DNA of 64,000 nucleotides from Diphasiastrum complanatum (GCA_029204225.1 CM055102.1:28820969-28884968), one strand, 5' to 3'. Positions 22,520 to 35,935 are shown, counted from the stretch's first letter. Made by a program: numbers and translations. The notes: a model not told the origin generated them from the letters alone.

Positions 22520-23850
22520 TGTCACTTACTAGCATCTTCAAAACTAGATGGCTCTTCAAGCATTGTGGCTAAGAAAGAGTAAGAAGTAGTAGGATTTGAA
22601 TCTTCCCTTTGCTTTCCCTTCTCAAAGTAGGTAAGCCTCGGCCTTGTGCCTTGTAGATCTCCTTGGACCTCTTGGATCTTGAGGTAGATCCTCCAAAACT
22701 TCATCACATTGAAGCTCCTCCTCGGGCCTTGCATGATTTTGGACACATTGTGAATTAGATGCACTTTCATACATCTTGGAACTTTGAGATTCATCAAACA
22801 AAACATCCTTACTCACTTTTACTTTCTTTGAGATAGGATAAAAAGTCCTATATCCTTTGCTATGTTCACTATAGCCAGCAAAAATTCCTTTGAAAGAAGT
22901 TGCGTCCTCTTTCTTTCTTGTTTAAAGAATATGGACATAACAAATACATCCAATTTTTTTAAAATCTTTTACACTTGGCTTATTGCCATACAAAGCAGAT
23001 ATGGTGAGATCCCACCAATGGCATTGCTTGGAAGCCTATTACACAAAAAGTTAGCACATGTAGCTTCTCCCCAAAAAGAAATGGGTAGAGATGCATCTAA
23101 TCTCAAAGATTTAGCACATTCACATAGAGATCTATTTTTCCTCTCGGCCACCCCATTTTGTTGGGGGGTGTAGGAACATGTGAACTCTCTTCTTATGCCA
23201 TTACTAGCAAAAAAATCTCTCATTCTATTGGAGATATATTCTCCTCCATTATCACATCTTAGTACTTTGATGTTAGAACTAAGTTGCTCCTCAACAAGAA
23301 ATTTAAACTTAACAAAAGCTTCACATCATACAAAACTCTTCTTTGGAAATAGATCTATCCAAGTAAATCTAGTACAATCATCTATGAAGGTCACATACAT
23401 TAAAGCACCTACATTACTTTCATGTGAAAAGAATGTACATTAGAATGTATAAGATCTAAAGGAGAGGTAGATCTTGTCAATGATGCCTTGTGAGTCCTTG
23501 AAAGTTCACAAGCCTCAAATATCTTGCCACATCTTGAGAATGATTTGGGGAGGGCGAGAGAAAGCTCCTTGGGGACCATGGATTCCATTACTTGAAGATT
23601 AGGATGACATAATCTTTTATGCCATAACTCCACTTGTGTCATTTCCTCCCTAACCATGTTCACACTTTCAATGGCCACATTAGAATCCAATTTAAAAAGT
23701 CTTCCTTGCTTAATGCCACTAGCTATGCACTTATCATTTTTCAAGATGGAACAAACTCCATTCTTGAAATGTACATCTAGTCCATTATCCATCAATTGTC
23801 CCAACACTAAGCAAATTTTTTGTAATAGATGGAACATACAAGACATTATC
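22520..23850 (-). mobile_element. Ty1/copia integrase region
   Basis: Minus-strand blocks in order: GAG-pre-integrase with ELWHKRLCHPNLQ; the core with NGIRREFTCSYTPQQNGVAE and RKNRSLCECAKSLRLDASLP, FWGEATCANFLCNRLPS; and the acidic/Pro-rich linker toward RT (22520-22820). The first catalytic Asp region is frame-shifted (23220-23440). Same element as the RT. Confidence 0.92.
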
Positions 23851-23989
23851 TAGATCTACCCTCTTAGATGATCCTAAGCACAATGGAATAGATCCAATAC
23901 CGTCTATTTTACATTTTTGATTACTAGCAGTGAATATAGATTTCTTAGAATCATTACAAGAAAGTAAAGTAGAGAAAAAGTCCTTGTTG

Positions 23990-24890
23990 AATGATTGTGA
24001 GAACTAGCCCCACTATCAAACCACCATATGTCTTTGCTTGAAGTTGGATTTGATGCTACCATCAAGGATGTGTTGAAACCATCCTCTTCCTCCTCCCCTC
24101 ATGTGCAAGATTGCCATGATCTTCATTCCCTTGAGCATTCTTCTTTTTAAAGCACTCGGAAGCAAAGTGTCCTTTCTGTATGCTTTCCTTTGGAGGTAGA
24201 TCCACCATCTTTGCCCTTGGCCTCCTTGCCTTGGTGCTTCTTGAATGGTTGGAACTTTTTCTTGCCTTTGGATGTGAATTTTGCTTTCTGATCACCACCT
24301 TGTAGTGACATAGGACCCCATCCTTGCTTTGAGATGTAGCATCCTACTCTCCTCGGCCACAAGTACATTATGTAACTTGTCAATTGTTGGAAGTTGGTCT
24401 TGAATGGCAAATTTTTGAACAAGATTGGTGAACTCATCACCAAGTCCATTCAAAATGACTTGTACCAATTCATTATCTTGGATTTTATCTCCAATCGAAG
24501 CCAATTATTTGTTTAAAGATTTAATCTTTAGCACATATCCTTGTGCACTCTCTACACTTCCCTTCATGCTTTGGAGCACTTGATTACTTAGCATGAGTAT
24601 CCTAGAAGTGTTGTTGGATTCATAAACGCCTTTTAATGAATCCCAAGCCTCTCTCCTTCAAGAGATCATTGTTGACATTCCTTTTTAAACAATGCAAGGC
24701 CAATCTAGCCTTCTTCTTGTATTTTACTTGTTCTTGACCTCCTTGAGGTTCTACATCCTCTCCAAGAACTATATCATAGAGGTCATAGATCACCATTGGT
24801 GATTCCATCCTCACTTTCCATATGGAATAATTTGTGGATGTTAGTCTCTCACAAGATTCTAACAAGAGTCCACCCATGGATGACATAATG
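23990..24890 (-). mobile_element. Ty1/copia gag and protease
   Basis: Starts MSSMGGLLLESCERLTSTNY and SIWKVRMESPM (the copia gag N-terminal block). It continues in shifted frames with LVQVILNGLGDEFTNLVQKF, then zinc-knuckle remnants GHFASECFKKKN. The protease reads WWFDSGASSH near 24010-24040. Frameshifts near 24620, 24500 and 24290 break it. The leader on its 5' side shares sequence with the non-autonomous element at 39.7 kb. Confidence 0.9.
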
Positions 24891-25423
24891 AATGATTTGA
24901 TTATGAAATGTACAAAGATTTTTTGAAAATAAATAATCTAAGATAGACTTCTAGTTCACTAAGAAGCTTCTAGTCTCGGCCCAATCAAACTAGCCTAAGC
25001 TTGGATGCTGGTATAATAGATTCACTCAAAATTCCTAGCAATTCACTCCCTCAAAGGTTGATTTTAGCACTTTCTTGCTTGAATTAACTTCACTCTCTCA
25101 ATGATTCAAACCTCTACTAGATCATTAGCATTTGATATATTGAACCTAGATCTAGACGATACACTAAAAAGCTTGAAATTTGGACAAGTATGCAAGATTT
25201 TGGACAAAAACAAAGATGGAGCTCCTTCACACAGGATATGTACGGCCTCACACGTGTGGATAGTACACCTGCAACCCACAACTCGATTTGAACCAAAACT
25301 AATGATGCTATCACTCTCTTTAAGCTTGCCCACTCAAGATTAGATCAAAAAACACAAAATTCCAATAATTTTGATATGATCAATGCTTCATTTACATCCC
25401 TCTTATACCAAGCTCTGATACCA
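24891..25423 (-). mobile_element. copia 5' leader with primer-binding site
   Basis: The reverse complement of 25412-25423 is TGGTATCAGAGC, the initiator-Met-tRNA-type primer-binding site. The leader includes a cacacgtgtgg word (25249) within a stretch shared with 39750-39800, which marks the two elements as relatives. Confidence 0.9.
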
Positions 25424-26270
25424 TGTTGATTTTCTGATTTTTGGACAATGATTGATTAGTACAATCAATCTTCAAGAGGTGTTGATTGCCAAATCAAGTG
25501 ATCTAACAAGTACTATTGATTAGATCAAGATCTACATGTAAATCTTTAACTATTTAGCAAGATCAACTCATGTAAACTTCAAGAAACATCAAGGGCGGCC
25601 TCACACGTGTGGAATACAGTCCCTGTATGGACTTTTATCAGAGAACAAAGTACAATACTTAATGATAGCTTACAAAGCATAAAATCACAATTGGTGAAAT
25701 CACAAGCAATACGCATATAATCACAATGTCTCATCAACTTCTCATTGAAATGGGTGATCTACTTATAGATCAAGTACAAGCACGACCTGTATGCTGATTC
25801 AACAGGTCTTACATGTGTGGAGTGTGCCACATCATTTAGATCCACCCATGGGAGCAAGTTAGTCCCATACAACAAAGTTGACTTATGCTACTAGTTAGAA
25901 TCCAACTACTAGTCTCCTTGAAAATAGGAATCTTTCCTAAAAAATAGGATCTAGGAGAATATGTACATCTTATCTAGCACAACAAGCTTCACTCGTGTGA
26001 ACATCTAGCATGTGGGAGCATTTACTCATTCACATGGAAGTGCTAGCTACATACAAGGAAATAGTGCCAAATGGCAATTTTATAGATTCTAGTCAAAAAA
26101 CTAGTTCACACTTGTGTAGATTGATCCATCTTAAATCCAAACTATATACAACTACTCTTTTGACTTCCATTCACACGTGGGAATAGGCTCTACATGTGTG
26201 AGATCATAATGTGAACATTAACCATGAGATCAACATGTTTGATTTACAGGTTAGAAGTGACATTTTAACA
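25424..26270 (-). mobile_element. copia 5' LTR
   Basis: Bounded by TGTTGATT at the primer-binding-site side and ATTTTAACA at the far side. Read on the minus strand it begins TGTTAAAATG, like the plus-strand LTR at 43038 (TGTTAAAATT). Both carry several CACGTG/CATGTG words at comparable places. The far edge was chosen by that similarity. Confidence 0.75.
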
Positions 26271-27528
26271 TTAACAACATGAACCCTTCAACTTAGCAAT
26301 CTACTCACTCAATGAATGTGTCATGGGAAGGTTGCTAACATAGATGCATGTTGTTGATTTGAAAAACTCAAGCCTGAGTTTGAAATCAAGGTAGCCAGAG
26401 ATTACCTGAATAGAAATAAGCTTAGATTGCAACAATCAAGAGCCACTGTTAAGCACATTCTAAAGGCAGCTTTTGTTTTGTGAGTTTATGGATGGCAAAC
26501 AAGGTCTGTAACATTCTATCATTGTTGTTGAAGAAGATGAGGACTTCTTTTTCCAACAGACAATAAATAGACCGTTCTTATCTTTTTCCTTTAGGCTTTG
26601 ACAATGACTGAATGCTAAGGATGTAAAATCTGTATCTGATGTGCTATATTTGGATGCAACACGATCTATTCCTCTCAAAAGTGAGGTAGCAAGTCATCAG
26701 TTCATGCCTCTATTATTATTCTGATATTTATATTTTTAGCCTAACCAAAATAGAGGATTTGCAACTCGACTTATGCCTCTGACATTGAAAGTGATGATAT
26801 AGCAGTAATTCCATCTCTCTGCAACAATTATTCACTCTACTGTCTCAACTATCTGATACAAACTTAAAAAATTAGCACCATTCAAAAATTTTGTTGAGCA
26901 GCCACGGAAGCCAAACCTTACAGCTCAATGCCAAGATTCAATCTCCTGGAAATTGGATCACTTACAGTATTGATAGCAGCAACTTAGTTTTGTAATCAGA
27001 AGTGGGGTGAAGATGTATCAGCAACCAAAAATAATAAGAAGCCATAGACTCCCATGATTCATTCATCCATTTATAATGCAATCATAAATGATAACATCAT
27101 TAGATAACTCAGCCAGAGCCTTTATGCATCTGCAAGTTTGCAGTGTACATTGAAAGTGTGAAAATTTGTGATATTTCAAATCAACTGAACACTCTGCAGC
27201 ATTCTGTTAGCTTATAAAAGTAATAATCATAAGGAAATGAGTTCTTAGGAGCTCGGTTTTCAGCATTTTGCATCCGTGCATCACACATGTTATAGATTCA
27301 ATGAGTAGTTATACTAACTTTCAATTATCTTGAGATAGGTCATCTGCATCACTACTTGCTTCTGCTGCTGCATCTTACAGATTAAGCATTGCTTTAGCAG
27401 TCCCAAGGTGCTTTCTCGGGCTGTTATCTGATCGAGACATTTCTAGACAGTGTGTATCTGTTTGAAAGCTTAATGAGCTACATTCTTTCTCCTTTTTCTA
27501 GCTGTTGTCAAATAATGTAACACTCCAG
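26271..27528. other. intergenic, 3' side of the PLD gene
   Basis: No coding frame recognised. The part next to 27528 should hold the 3' UTR of the phospholipase gene, but no poly(A) signal could be assigned with confidence. Confidence 0.5.
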
Positions 27529-30500
27529 CTAAGAAGAAGAAACTGGCACAGAAACTGCATATGGAGAGTTCCAGTCAGCATCAAAGACAGCTTGAAGTTG
27601 TGTAATGATATCGGGATTATAAGATCCAAAGCTAATGCCAGAAGTTACATAGAAGTAATCCCAAATCAAATTACTTGTGCCAATATGAGCCCGGACATCA
27701 CTGACAGCATACTTGGCATGGTTTACTCTCGTGAAATCTGGATAAGCATTTCCTGTTGACACATTCTTTTTTATAGCTGGTCCTGTTGACTCGAAGCCTG
27801 GGACTTCATAGAGCTTGACCTCTACCTTCCCAGAACACTTGTTAAATGTTGATGAGGAGCACAGTGTATTCGTAGAGGCAACAAACCTCAGATAATCATC
27901 TCCTCCAGAAAGACTATGATTCCAGTGAGCCACCAAAAGTTTGACAGTTGCATGTTTTGAAAATACAACCTGAAAATTTTCAAATGATCAATAGTGCAAA
28001 GGACAATTTTGCAAGGTAAAAAGTATCTTCATGGATAGTTTTCTATTGTCATGGAGAGAGAGGGAGAGAGAATTGGCAAGGGTAGCAGTGGTAATCTCAT
28101 CTGTTTTGAAGAGGCCTAATTAAGAACTGAACCAGTATACTTCAACTTTGAGAAAATGATAAACATGTAGAGACTGAACATTACTCAATTAATTAATAAA
28201 ATTAAGTGTCTACAGAAATTTGTTCAAAACACACCTATTTGTAAGAAAGGGCTGATGGAAATAAATGAGAAAGGAGAAATCCGTAAAGGGAGTACAGCAC
28301 AATATATGTAGGATTCAGGAATCAAAAAAGGCCCCCCCATACATGACAACAGAACGTAATAGAGGAAGATGTAAATGCGCTGATAGAGCTTTACATTAAA
28401 CTAAGAACAAGACAGCTTTCAGAGGATCAATGCATAGATATACCTTCATAGAATCTTCTCTCCTCAACTTTGTGGCATCTACATGGATGAAACTAAATGC
28501 TAACCAGCATAATCATCATAAATCAGTATCAAGTATTACCAATTTACTTTAATGAATGGATATATAGAGGTTTATTCTTTGAAGCGCCTTTCAAAACCAT
28601 TCATAAGTTTCACATAATGGATGTCCGTAGAGAAGATTTAATCAAGTGGATTTCTAAATCCCACGGCCTTTAAAAGTACACCCTATCGGTGAAACATTCT
28701 CTACAAGAAGGATAAAGGTTTGAGAGAAAGCATTGCAGGAGCTAAGCTCAAAAGAGTTTATGGCAGATCTATAAGGTGATCTGGAAATGACATTAAGTAG
28801 GATCCCACTTGCCGTTAGCAACACTCAGTGAGTGATAAGTAGCACCAACTGAGTTGATGTGACACCCCAAGTTTACATTTTCAGTTAGCACTACCTAAAT
28901 AGAGTACTTTGTTGTGCAAGCAAGAAAGAGCCACAGTCCACATATTGAACATAGGAAATGGATGTTAAAATGGATGATGGAAGCATAAAGTACAAGTATC
29001 ACATGCAAAAAATTGATGATGGAAGCACAAGTATCACATGCACAACAATTAACGTAAATTTGAAGATGATAATTTTCTTGAAATGATATTGACCTAGCCT
29101 AACGGCAGCAAGAACTTCCCCCTAAGGCATTTATATTTGCATAGTGAAGAAAGCAGGAATAAGGTGACAAGAAGTGCGGAATGAGCAGTTTCTTTGCCAT
29201 TATAAGAGTTTGTAGGAAAAAGCTCTCTTTTTAGTGTAATTCTGGTATATAAGCTCGAAACAGAACTGCTCTACTCATGTCAAAATCAGAATCTACATAC
29301 CATATAGATTCCATTACATTGGATTTAAATATGACCTATCAAGGTCTAGGATGTTTTAATGGACATAGTAAAGACAGTTCATTGCTACATACATATTCTA
29401 TTCAGAATGTACATTCCAGAACACTGGGGAGTTTGAAATGATGTTCCAATACAACTTAGATTAAATAGGCTCTTTGTTAAAGAGTAGTAAACCTGCATTC
29501 CTTGAACTAAACGAATTCAAATTGAGTCAACCTTCTTCTTGCGTAGCACAAAAAGAGACAAAATTTGATGTAGACCTGCAAATCATATTTAAAGGCATTA
29601 GAGCTTTCAACATCAAGACAGTTCTATACCTCCGAGATTGCAGAACTTAAGACACTCCAGTAGACAGGCGGATTGACGAATTGTGACTGGCCCAGCCAAT
29701 CCATAGTACTCATTCTCACTGTTCCGTTAACTGGAACAGAGCGTATCGTTTGTACCCAGCCTTGTTCATCAGATTGATAATCACAAGCCAAAATCTGTAT
29801 CATCGAAAAATTTCGTCTTATGAGCATAGAGCCAGAAAACGGCACACCGTTGTTTTGTGATCTTTAAAGTAAGCAACTGAAACTACTTAGAACTGTCATT
29901 TGTATCGAATGAGGACATATCAGCTGTGGGCATTACTATTGACACAAGAAGATAGCCTTCACCTGCAACTTGTCTTTTATCACTTTTATTAAGACTAGTT
30001 AAGGTTTCAATCTATGGACAGGTTTTTTCTATTCTTGCATGTATGCTCGTTGAAAACCTTATAGCTGCAAACTGGTAGTAGACAGGAAATTGACTTGCAA
30101 TGAAGGGTCTATCTAGTACTGATCCACCAATTCTATGTTGTAGAAAAAGTTTTAGAATTAAACCTCTGGTGGAGCAAATGAGATGTAAGTTGTTGAAGGG
30201 GTTGGGCCTCCACTTGAGCCGCCAGGTGTCTGCAGCTGTATATTGAACAGGAATGGGTCTGCAAGATAAGGGTAACCTGATATCTGAGGTGTCTCCACAT
30301 AGGCAGGTAAAGGTGACCTAAAACATCAGATGAGAGATAAGAGAACATCACTTTATAGCACACAAAAGTAGGACTGGCTGAAATGTTCATAAGTTGATGA
30401 ACTGGCTCAAGACAAGTTAAACCTCCCTTCATGGACATCAACTAAATGCAATAAAAAATACATGTAACGGTAAACAACAGATTCAAGTCCGTCATAAATA

Positions 30501-31289
30501 GTAGGAAACTTGATGGAAACATTCATCATGCTACCCTACTCTCGCTGGAGAACGTGAAGCTTTTTAGCTTTTCTCCAAAGAATTCTAAACCATCCACAAA
30601 AATTGCACTGCCATGAAGCCTGTGGTTACTACCGACTAGCAGTCCTGCTACTAGTCCTTGATAAATGCTGCAAAATTTGAAAAAGATTCCTGCTCTTATT
30701 CAGAAAACTTTAGCCTATAAGTGTACCTATACGAATGTAACTACTTCAAAAATAAATCAGGGACAGAGAGCTCAGAGGATGGAAAGAAGCTGCAACACTC
30801 AATAGAGAAGGTAATGCTTGATTGTGTAGTGGCTGGTCCCATAGGCAATTTTAAGTGCAATCAGAGAAGGTAATGCTTGATCTTGTAGTGGCTGGTCCTA
30901 TTGGCAATTTTGAGTGCAATCAAGTCTTTGTTGCAAAAACAACATTTACTTGGTTTGTCATTATTCATAGAATCCTAGAATTATGAAGCTGGTAAAGAGT
31001 TTCTATTTTACATTGTCCTCAAATCAAGAAGGGGATCTGGTCCGATAGGCAATTCAAAGCGCAATTAAGTACTTGATGCAAAAACGGCCTTTTTACTTGG
31101 GTGTTAAACAGATAAAATCCCAAATTCCTTGCAAGTAATTGAGGAAAATAAAATTTTCATCACTCTGGCTTGCTCAAAGCCTAGAAGAAGAAGCAAAAGT
31201 GGTTTGTTTTATTGATGTCTTTTGTACCAAAACAGGTATGTAAGACATTATCAATTACAATGTATGTACCCCTGATAAGAAGAATTAGT

Positions 31290-31343
<54 letters not shown>

Positions 31344-33302
31344 CAAAACTTTATGGGCCCAATTGAGCAAAATATAATATACAATCTCAGTGTAGTGGTT
31401 TAACGGGGAAATTATCCTTTAAATTGAAAAACCAGTAAAAAAGTTTGTGAGCATGACGAAGTTCCCAAGCATGTGTAAATCCTCTTGCTGAAGAAAGATG
31501 TGAACGCACAAAGGCTCATGAGTACAGCAAAGAGCTGGAGCACATAAGGAAGCATACAGCTAGAACAGACTGCAGGAAAGTCCATTGCAAATTCATGAAC
31601 ATATGAAGAATAAAATTTAGAAGTTAGCCAGCTGTAGAAGGCAATACGGAAAGAACGAAAGCAATGCATGGAAATGGCAATCATGCCATGGCACCTTCTA
31701 TCATGTAAAATGGATGAGGGATGCAAGATGCTCATGAGTGTTTGAAAGAGACACCAAGGGTCTTTCACTTAACATAGCGATGTTTAAGTTAATTGATCCT
31801 ACTGGCTCAAGAAGGATATTAGAAACTAACAGACAATAAAAGAGATCAGGCATTTGCAGACAATAAGTGATTTGCCACACTTGAATCTTATGAATGTGCA
31901 AAGAAAAGGTATTTGAAGTTATCTGGGAGAGATATTAAAGAGAAGCAAGGTTGTGTGCCATACGTGCAGCGATTGTCTGGGCTCACAAAGTAGGACCAAC
32001 AAGGAACTTGTCGATTTATTTGCCATTGTTCGTCGAATATGTTTGTGATGTATGAACTTGCATTTAAGAATGACAGTGCCCATAGATTGTCCAGAAAAAT
32101 CTCCACTTTCTCTCCGACTTCTGGACAATCCGTTAAGAAAATACCTAATTCCTTCACCTGCCAAACTAACAGATTGTTAACGCATCGTCAAGGACTGTCA
32201 AGATAAGGAATCAAGTAAAATCTACACAACGGAAAACTTCAGAATCAAAAAAATTATCCTTCGTGACTTATAAGCTTGGGAGAGGTCTATACAAAATGTT
32301 CTCAAGAGATAGTAATTGTTTATGTAGAAAGGAAGATAATAACCAATAGATTTCTATTGATAGAATGAAAGATAAGTCTACAAACTGGCGCATTGACTAA
32401 CTCCTTCATAACATTTCAAGATTGTGAGCTACCAAACAAGCAAATGTTCAACATCATGCCACGCATAATTGGTTGCTGTTGACATAGCAAAAGACAAAAA
32501 GAACTCGCCTGCGTGAGCGATTTCCAATCGTTATTTGCAGACCCAATGTAGATGTGTTTTTTGTCTGCTACCCAGACTTTTGAGTGTACAATGCCAGAAC
32601 CGTACCATTGTCCCAGCAACAGAGTCCTGTTTTGTACGTTTGGTCTTCCAGCAGCAATAGCAGCCGACTCTGTGTTGAAATCAGGGAAGAAGCCTGAGTG
32701 CTGGATGATCCTGTCAACATTATAAAGGAAAACTCAAAAGACATTTAGTAATGTTTAGGAAGCCAAACATCGGTTGAAAAAGATAGTTGGTGTTAATCGG
32801 CCTCTAGCTAAAATTAATAACTGCAATCAAAATTACACGAAACCATTACTCAGAAAGAGCTTTTTTGAGATTCAATTTGTTTTCTGGCATGCCTGATTGG
32901 TATCCCTCGTGCGGCTGCTGCATCCAGTGCATCAAATACCGCCTTTCCCACTGGAGCCCCAAAGTGGTTCATTTTTGCTTGTCCAAACCCATAGTCACCA
33001 GAAACAGGATTGTCTGGTTGAGCTAACAGCTGCCAATACTGGGAGGAGATATCCAATCCTTCAGTAGCATTTGCAGCTAGCCATTGCAGTACATCCCCTG
33101 TGGCAAGAACTCCAGGAACAAGAGGCAGATCTGGCATGTCAGTGGGTATAGACTGCACGAGCCATGCTTTACATTGCCCACCGTATTGCTCTTTTTTTTT
33201 CCAATCATGTCCAGAAAAAGGCTGTCGATCCTCAAAGCATAGGGCCGTGAATGCTAGGTGTTGTACAATCATCGCAGCCACAACTCTTCTGAAGGAACCC
33301 AT
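27529..33302 (-). CDS. phospholipase D3-type (HKD) protein, six exons, exon 1 frameshifted
   Basis: Exons: 32850-33302, 32509-32710, 31964-32157, 30164-30317, 29630-29794, 27529-27970. The start MGSFRRVVAAMIVQHLAFTA gives a signal-like hydrophobic N-terminus. Both PLD motifs are present: GIVHSKVWVADKKHIYIGSA and NHAKYAVSDVRAHIGTSN (H-x-K-x4-D each). SLTQVKELG across the exon 2/3 join and the C-terminal domain match animal PLD3/PLD4, now known mainly as lysosomal 5' exonucleases of single-stranded nucleic acid; the plant role is unknown. Intron 2 has a GC donor (CAG|GCGAGT). The frame that opens exon 1 and the frame needed at its end (QSGMPENKLNLKKALSE) differ by one; the switch lies near 32905, so this copy may be inactive. 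Splice joins of all other exons keep the frame. Confidence 0.88.
30804..31110. repeat. tandem repeat of about 59 bp within PLD intron 3
   Basis: agagaaggtaatgcttgat begins at 30804 and 30863, with the rest of the unit (gtagtggctggtcc, ggcaatttt, gtgcaatca) repeated. A third, diverged half-copy starts near 31036 (ctggtccgataggcaatt). Confidence 0.85.
31291..31341. repeat. (AG)n microsatellite in PLD intron 3
   Basis: About 25 uninterrupted AG units. Confidence 0.97.
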
Positions 33303-34100
33303 ATTGAAAACTACCAGCTTGCTACAAAAGGAAGCTTTCTTGTACAAAAGCATGATCTACATCACGAGTTTCCATATCATTCTTTTTTAAACGTCTCAAG
33401 CGCAGGACCTCCGACCAGCTATCATTCATGGGTTTGATGAAAGAAAGCACATTCTTCCAGAATACGAATCTTCCCTCTGTCATATGGTTTTGCCAATAAT
33501 TATCTATTGCCAAGTAGATCATCAAATTACTTGTAAGTTACTTGCTTCTAGTGCTGCCCATTATGTATTTTACTTTTGTAATTTGTGACAAGGAGGTTTG
33601 CTGTTGCTATTGGAGGCAAAAGTCAAGTTAGATGTGTCTTTCTTTGCTCAAAAGTCTTTTCATTTTACCCAGTTATATTCCCAAGTTCACAGTGGAGTGA
33701 AATCCCAAGACCTCTCCCTTTGAAGATCTCAAAGTCTAGCTGCTCAAGATTTCTACTTTTCCGACAAAGGAAAGCAAAAAAGTATTATAATGATGACTAT
33801 GAAATCCTTTATGTGACTTGTTTGATCACATGGGGATGGTTATTGGTAATTTGCAAATGGTTAAAAACTTAAAAGACTCCAGACTCAATCAATCAAGAGT
33901 CAAGACAATGATGATCAAATGTACTTTGCAGCCATCAAACAACAGGTGGGACCTACAGACTTCTCATCACCAATCTTTAATTCCGAAAATCCGAGGGAAT
34001 GGAAGGAATCACTGATCAGAATCACTGAATCAGGATCATACAAAACTCTGGATTCGCATCCTTTGGCAGTGATGCTATCTATGTCTTGTGACTTGTCCTA
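33303..34100. other. upstream flank of the PLD gene
   Basis: The 5' UTR and promoter of the minus-strand PLD gene should lie here. An in-frame upstream ATG at 33353 would add 17 residues, but the ATG at 33302 directly opens the hydrophobic N-terminus. No clear TATA box was assigned. Confidence 0.4.
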
Positions 34101-34169
34101 CTTTGTGGCATGTGCAGGCATGTCTTTGTGGCAAGTGCAGGCATGTCTTTGTGGCAAGTGCAGGCATGT
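34101..34169. repeat. minisatellite, three 23-bp units
   Basis: ctttgtggcaagtgcaggca plus tgt, repeated three times. The first unit differs by one base (catgtg for caagtg). Confidence 0.97.
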
Positions 34170-35670
34170 CTTTTGTCTTGAACTAGCTCGAAACCTGCGG
34201 AAGCAACAAGTTAAAATTAAAGCAACAACGTGGGTCCTACATGGTTGCCTCGAGGCTTAGATAATAAAATAAATAATCCAAAAAAATAAGGTCTTTTATA
34301 TCCCCAAGTTGGATCCCAACCTATAACTTTCATCCAAATTGTAAGCCATTTCCAAGGAGAGGAAATGTCTTACAATTTGGATTTTGTTATACTGTTGTGG
34401 ACAGAATCCGAGAACCGATCCAATATCGAATTTAGTTGTAGATCGAGCTTTCCGAATCGATTTCAAAGCCTTTTGAAATCTATCAAACTTTGCTAGGATA
34501 TTGGCCTTGTTAGTCACCGCTTGCTTGCTCTGCTGGTTGCTGGAGGTCGCCTTTGGATACACTTGGGCTTCGTCGGATATCGCCGGTCCTCCTTTCTGAA
34601 GAACCTCTTTTGAAAACAAAAACAAAAATTGCGCTCCAAGTGGAACGTGCATGCTATTATGAAGCAAAAACTGCAGTAAATCAGATAAAGTATGAAGGCT
34701 AGCGATTAAAGAACGTTTTCCTTCAAGGAGCCAGCTTTCATAGAGAGAGATTGACAAAAGCTCAAGAAATTTGGATTTCTTGGAGGCAAGGGTTTACAGG
34801 TGCAAAATCCCTGATTTTTCACTATAGAAGATGGTTTTTGGTGTTGTAAAGCATTGCAGTTGGACGCTCCAGTAGGCCAAAGGTATTTGCAGACAACAAT
34901 GGGCGACCGTGGATTGGCTGGCAGCAGGATTAAACAGGAATTTGCAGCCATAGCTAAAGGCTTGAAGAAAAGGATTGGAAAAACCAAGTGAACTACCGTA
35001 GGCAGCAGGCAAATCGTTGTCAAGAGTAGGTGCGTAGACAGATCGATCACTGGTTGGAAAGGTGTAGGCAGCTGTCAGAAGTTTGCAGGTCAACCACTGG
35101 ACAGCTCGCACAGAGGAGGGACTGGTGGGCAGATTTCTCATTGCAGGCAGGTCACGGCAGATGGTGGTGGGCAGAAATCGTTGTAGCAGCAGCAATTCAG
35201 CCGCAAGCAGACAGGAGGTCAGCACAGAGGAGTGTTCAAGTTCAAGAAACCTTTTTCATGAATACAGATTCCTGCAGCAGACGCAACAAATATGCATATC
35301 TTTCGGTGCATGCAGCTCATAGGTGATGATTTGAGGCAATAGGGCTCCCGGAATCTCCAACTCTTCAATAGAAATCAGCACACTTTTCTGCCATACCCGT
35401 GTTTGTCTGATTCACTATCAGTTTAGGGCAAAGGAGCAGCGGTGGAGCTTTCAAAACTTTTTCTATTGTGGTCTTTCAAAGTTTTGGTGGGTGCTTTTAT
35501 TTGGGCAAGTTCTCCGGAATCTATTGCAAAAGGTTTACAACGGCCGACAGCTCCATCGAGGTTAACGGCGTCCCGTGGAAAGAAAAATTCAAAAAAAAAA
35601 AATGTAAAAAAGATCTCGGTTCAGTTGGTGAGGTGGTCCATCACAGGGTTCCCTTTGTACAGTTGTTCTC
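34170..35670. other. no gene recognised
   Basis: Several short frames on both strands, none with a recognisable domain. A purine-rich run (aaaaattcaaaaaaaaaaaa, 35584-35603) sits just before the plus-strand LINE fragment. Confidence 0.45.
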
Positions 35671-35935
35671 ATGGCTTCGGACATCTCCCTGCTTCGTCCT
35701 CTCAGTCTCAAACGACCTGTTTCAACTGTATCTCCCCCTCCTGACTCCCCTCCTCATTTGCGTCAGGCTGTGCTGGGTTCCTCGCTTGCCACAACCCCCT
35801 CTGTTCCTCCTTCGCCCACCTCTTCCCATGGCATTGTTGCCCCCTCGCTTGGTTGTGAACCTCCTTCAACCCCAACCCCCTGTACGGGTTCATTGCCATG
35901 CTTGTGGTCATTTCTTCTCTCCTAGAGGAGCTCTT
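35671..35935 (+). mobile_element. non-LTR retrotransposon: N-terminal (5') fragment
   Basis: The start MASDISLLRPLSLKRPVST is Pro/Ser-rich. After a frame change it ends in RVHCHACGHFFSPRGALAR, a C2H2-like finger of the kind that opens many plant LINE polyproteins. It meets the minus-strand RT fragment head-on at about 35935. Confidence 0.6.

Noticed and set aside
33100..33390. Plus-strand ORF opposite PLD exon 1
   Set aside because: Antisense shadow of a conserved coding exon.
34101..34169. CRISPR-like repeat
   Set aside because: Three contiguous 23-bp units without spacers in a plant nuclear context; an ordinary minisatellite.
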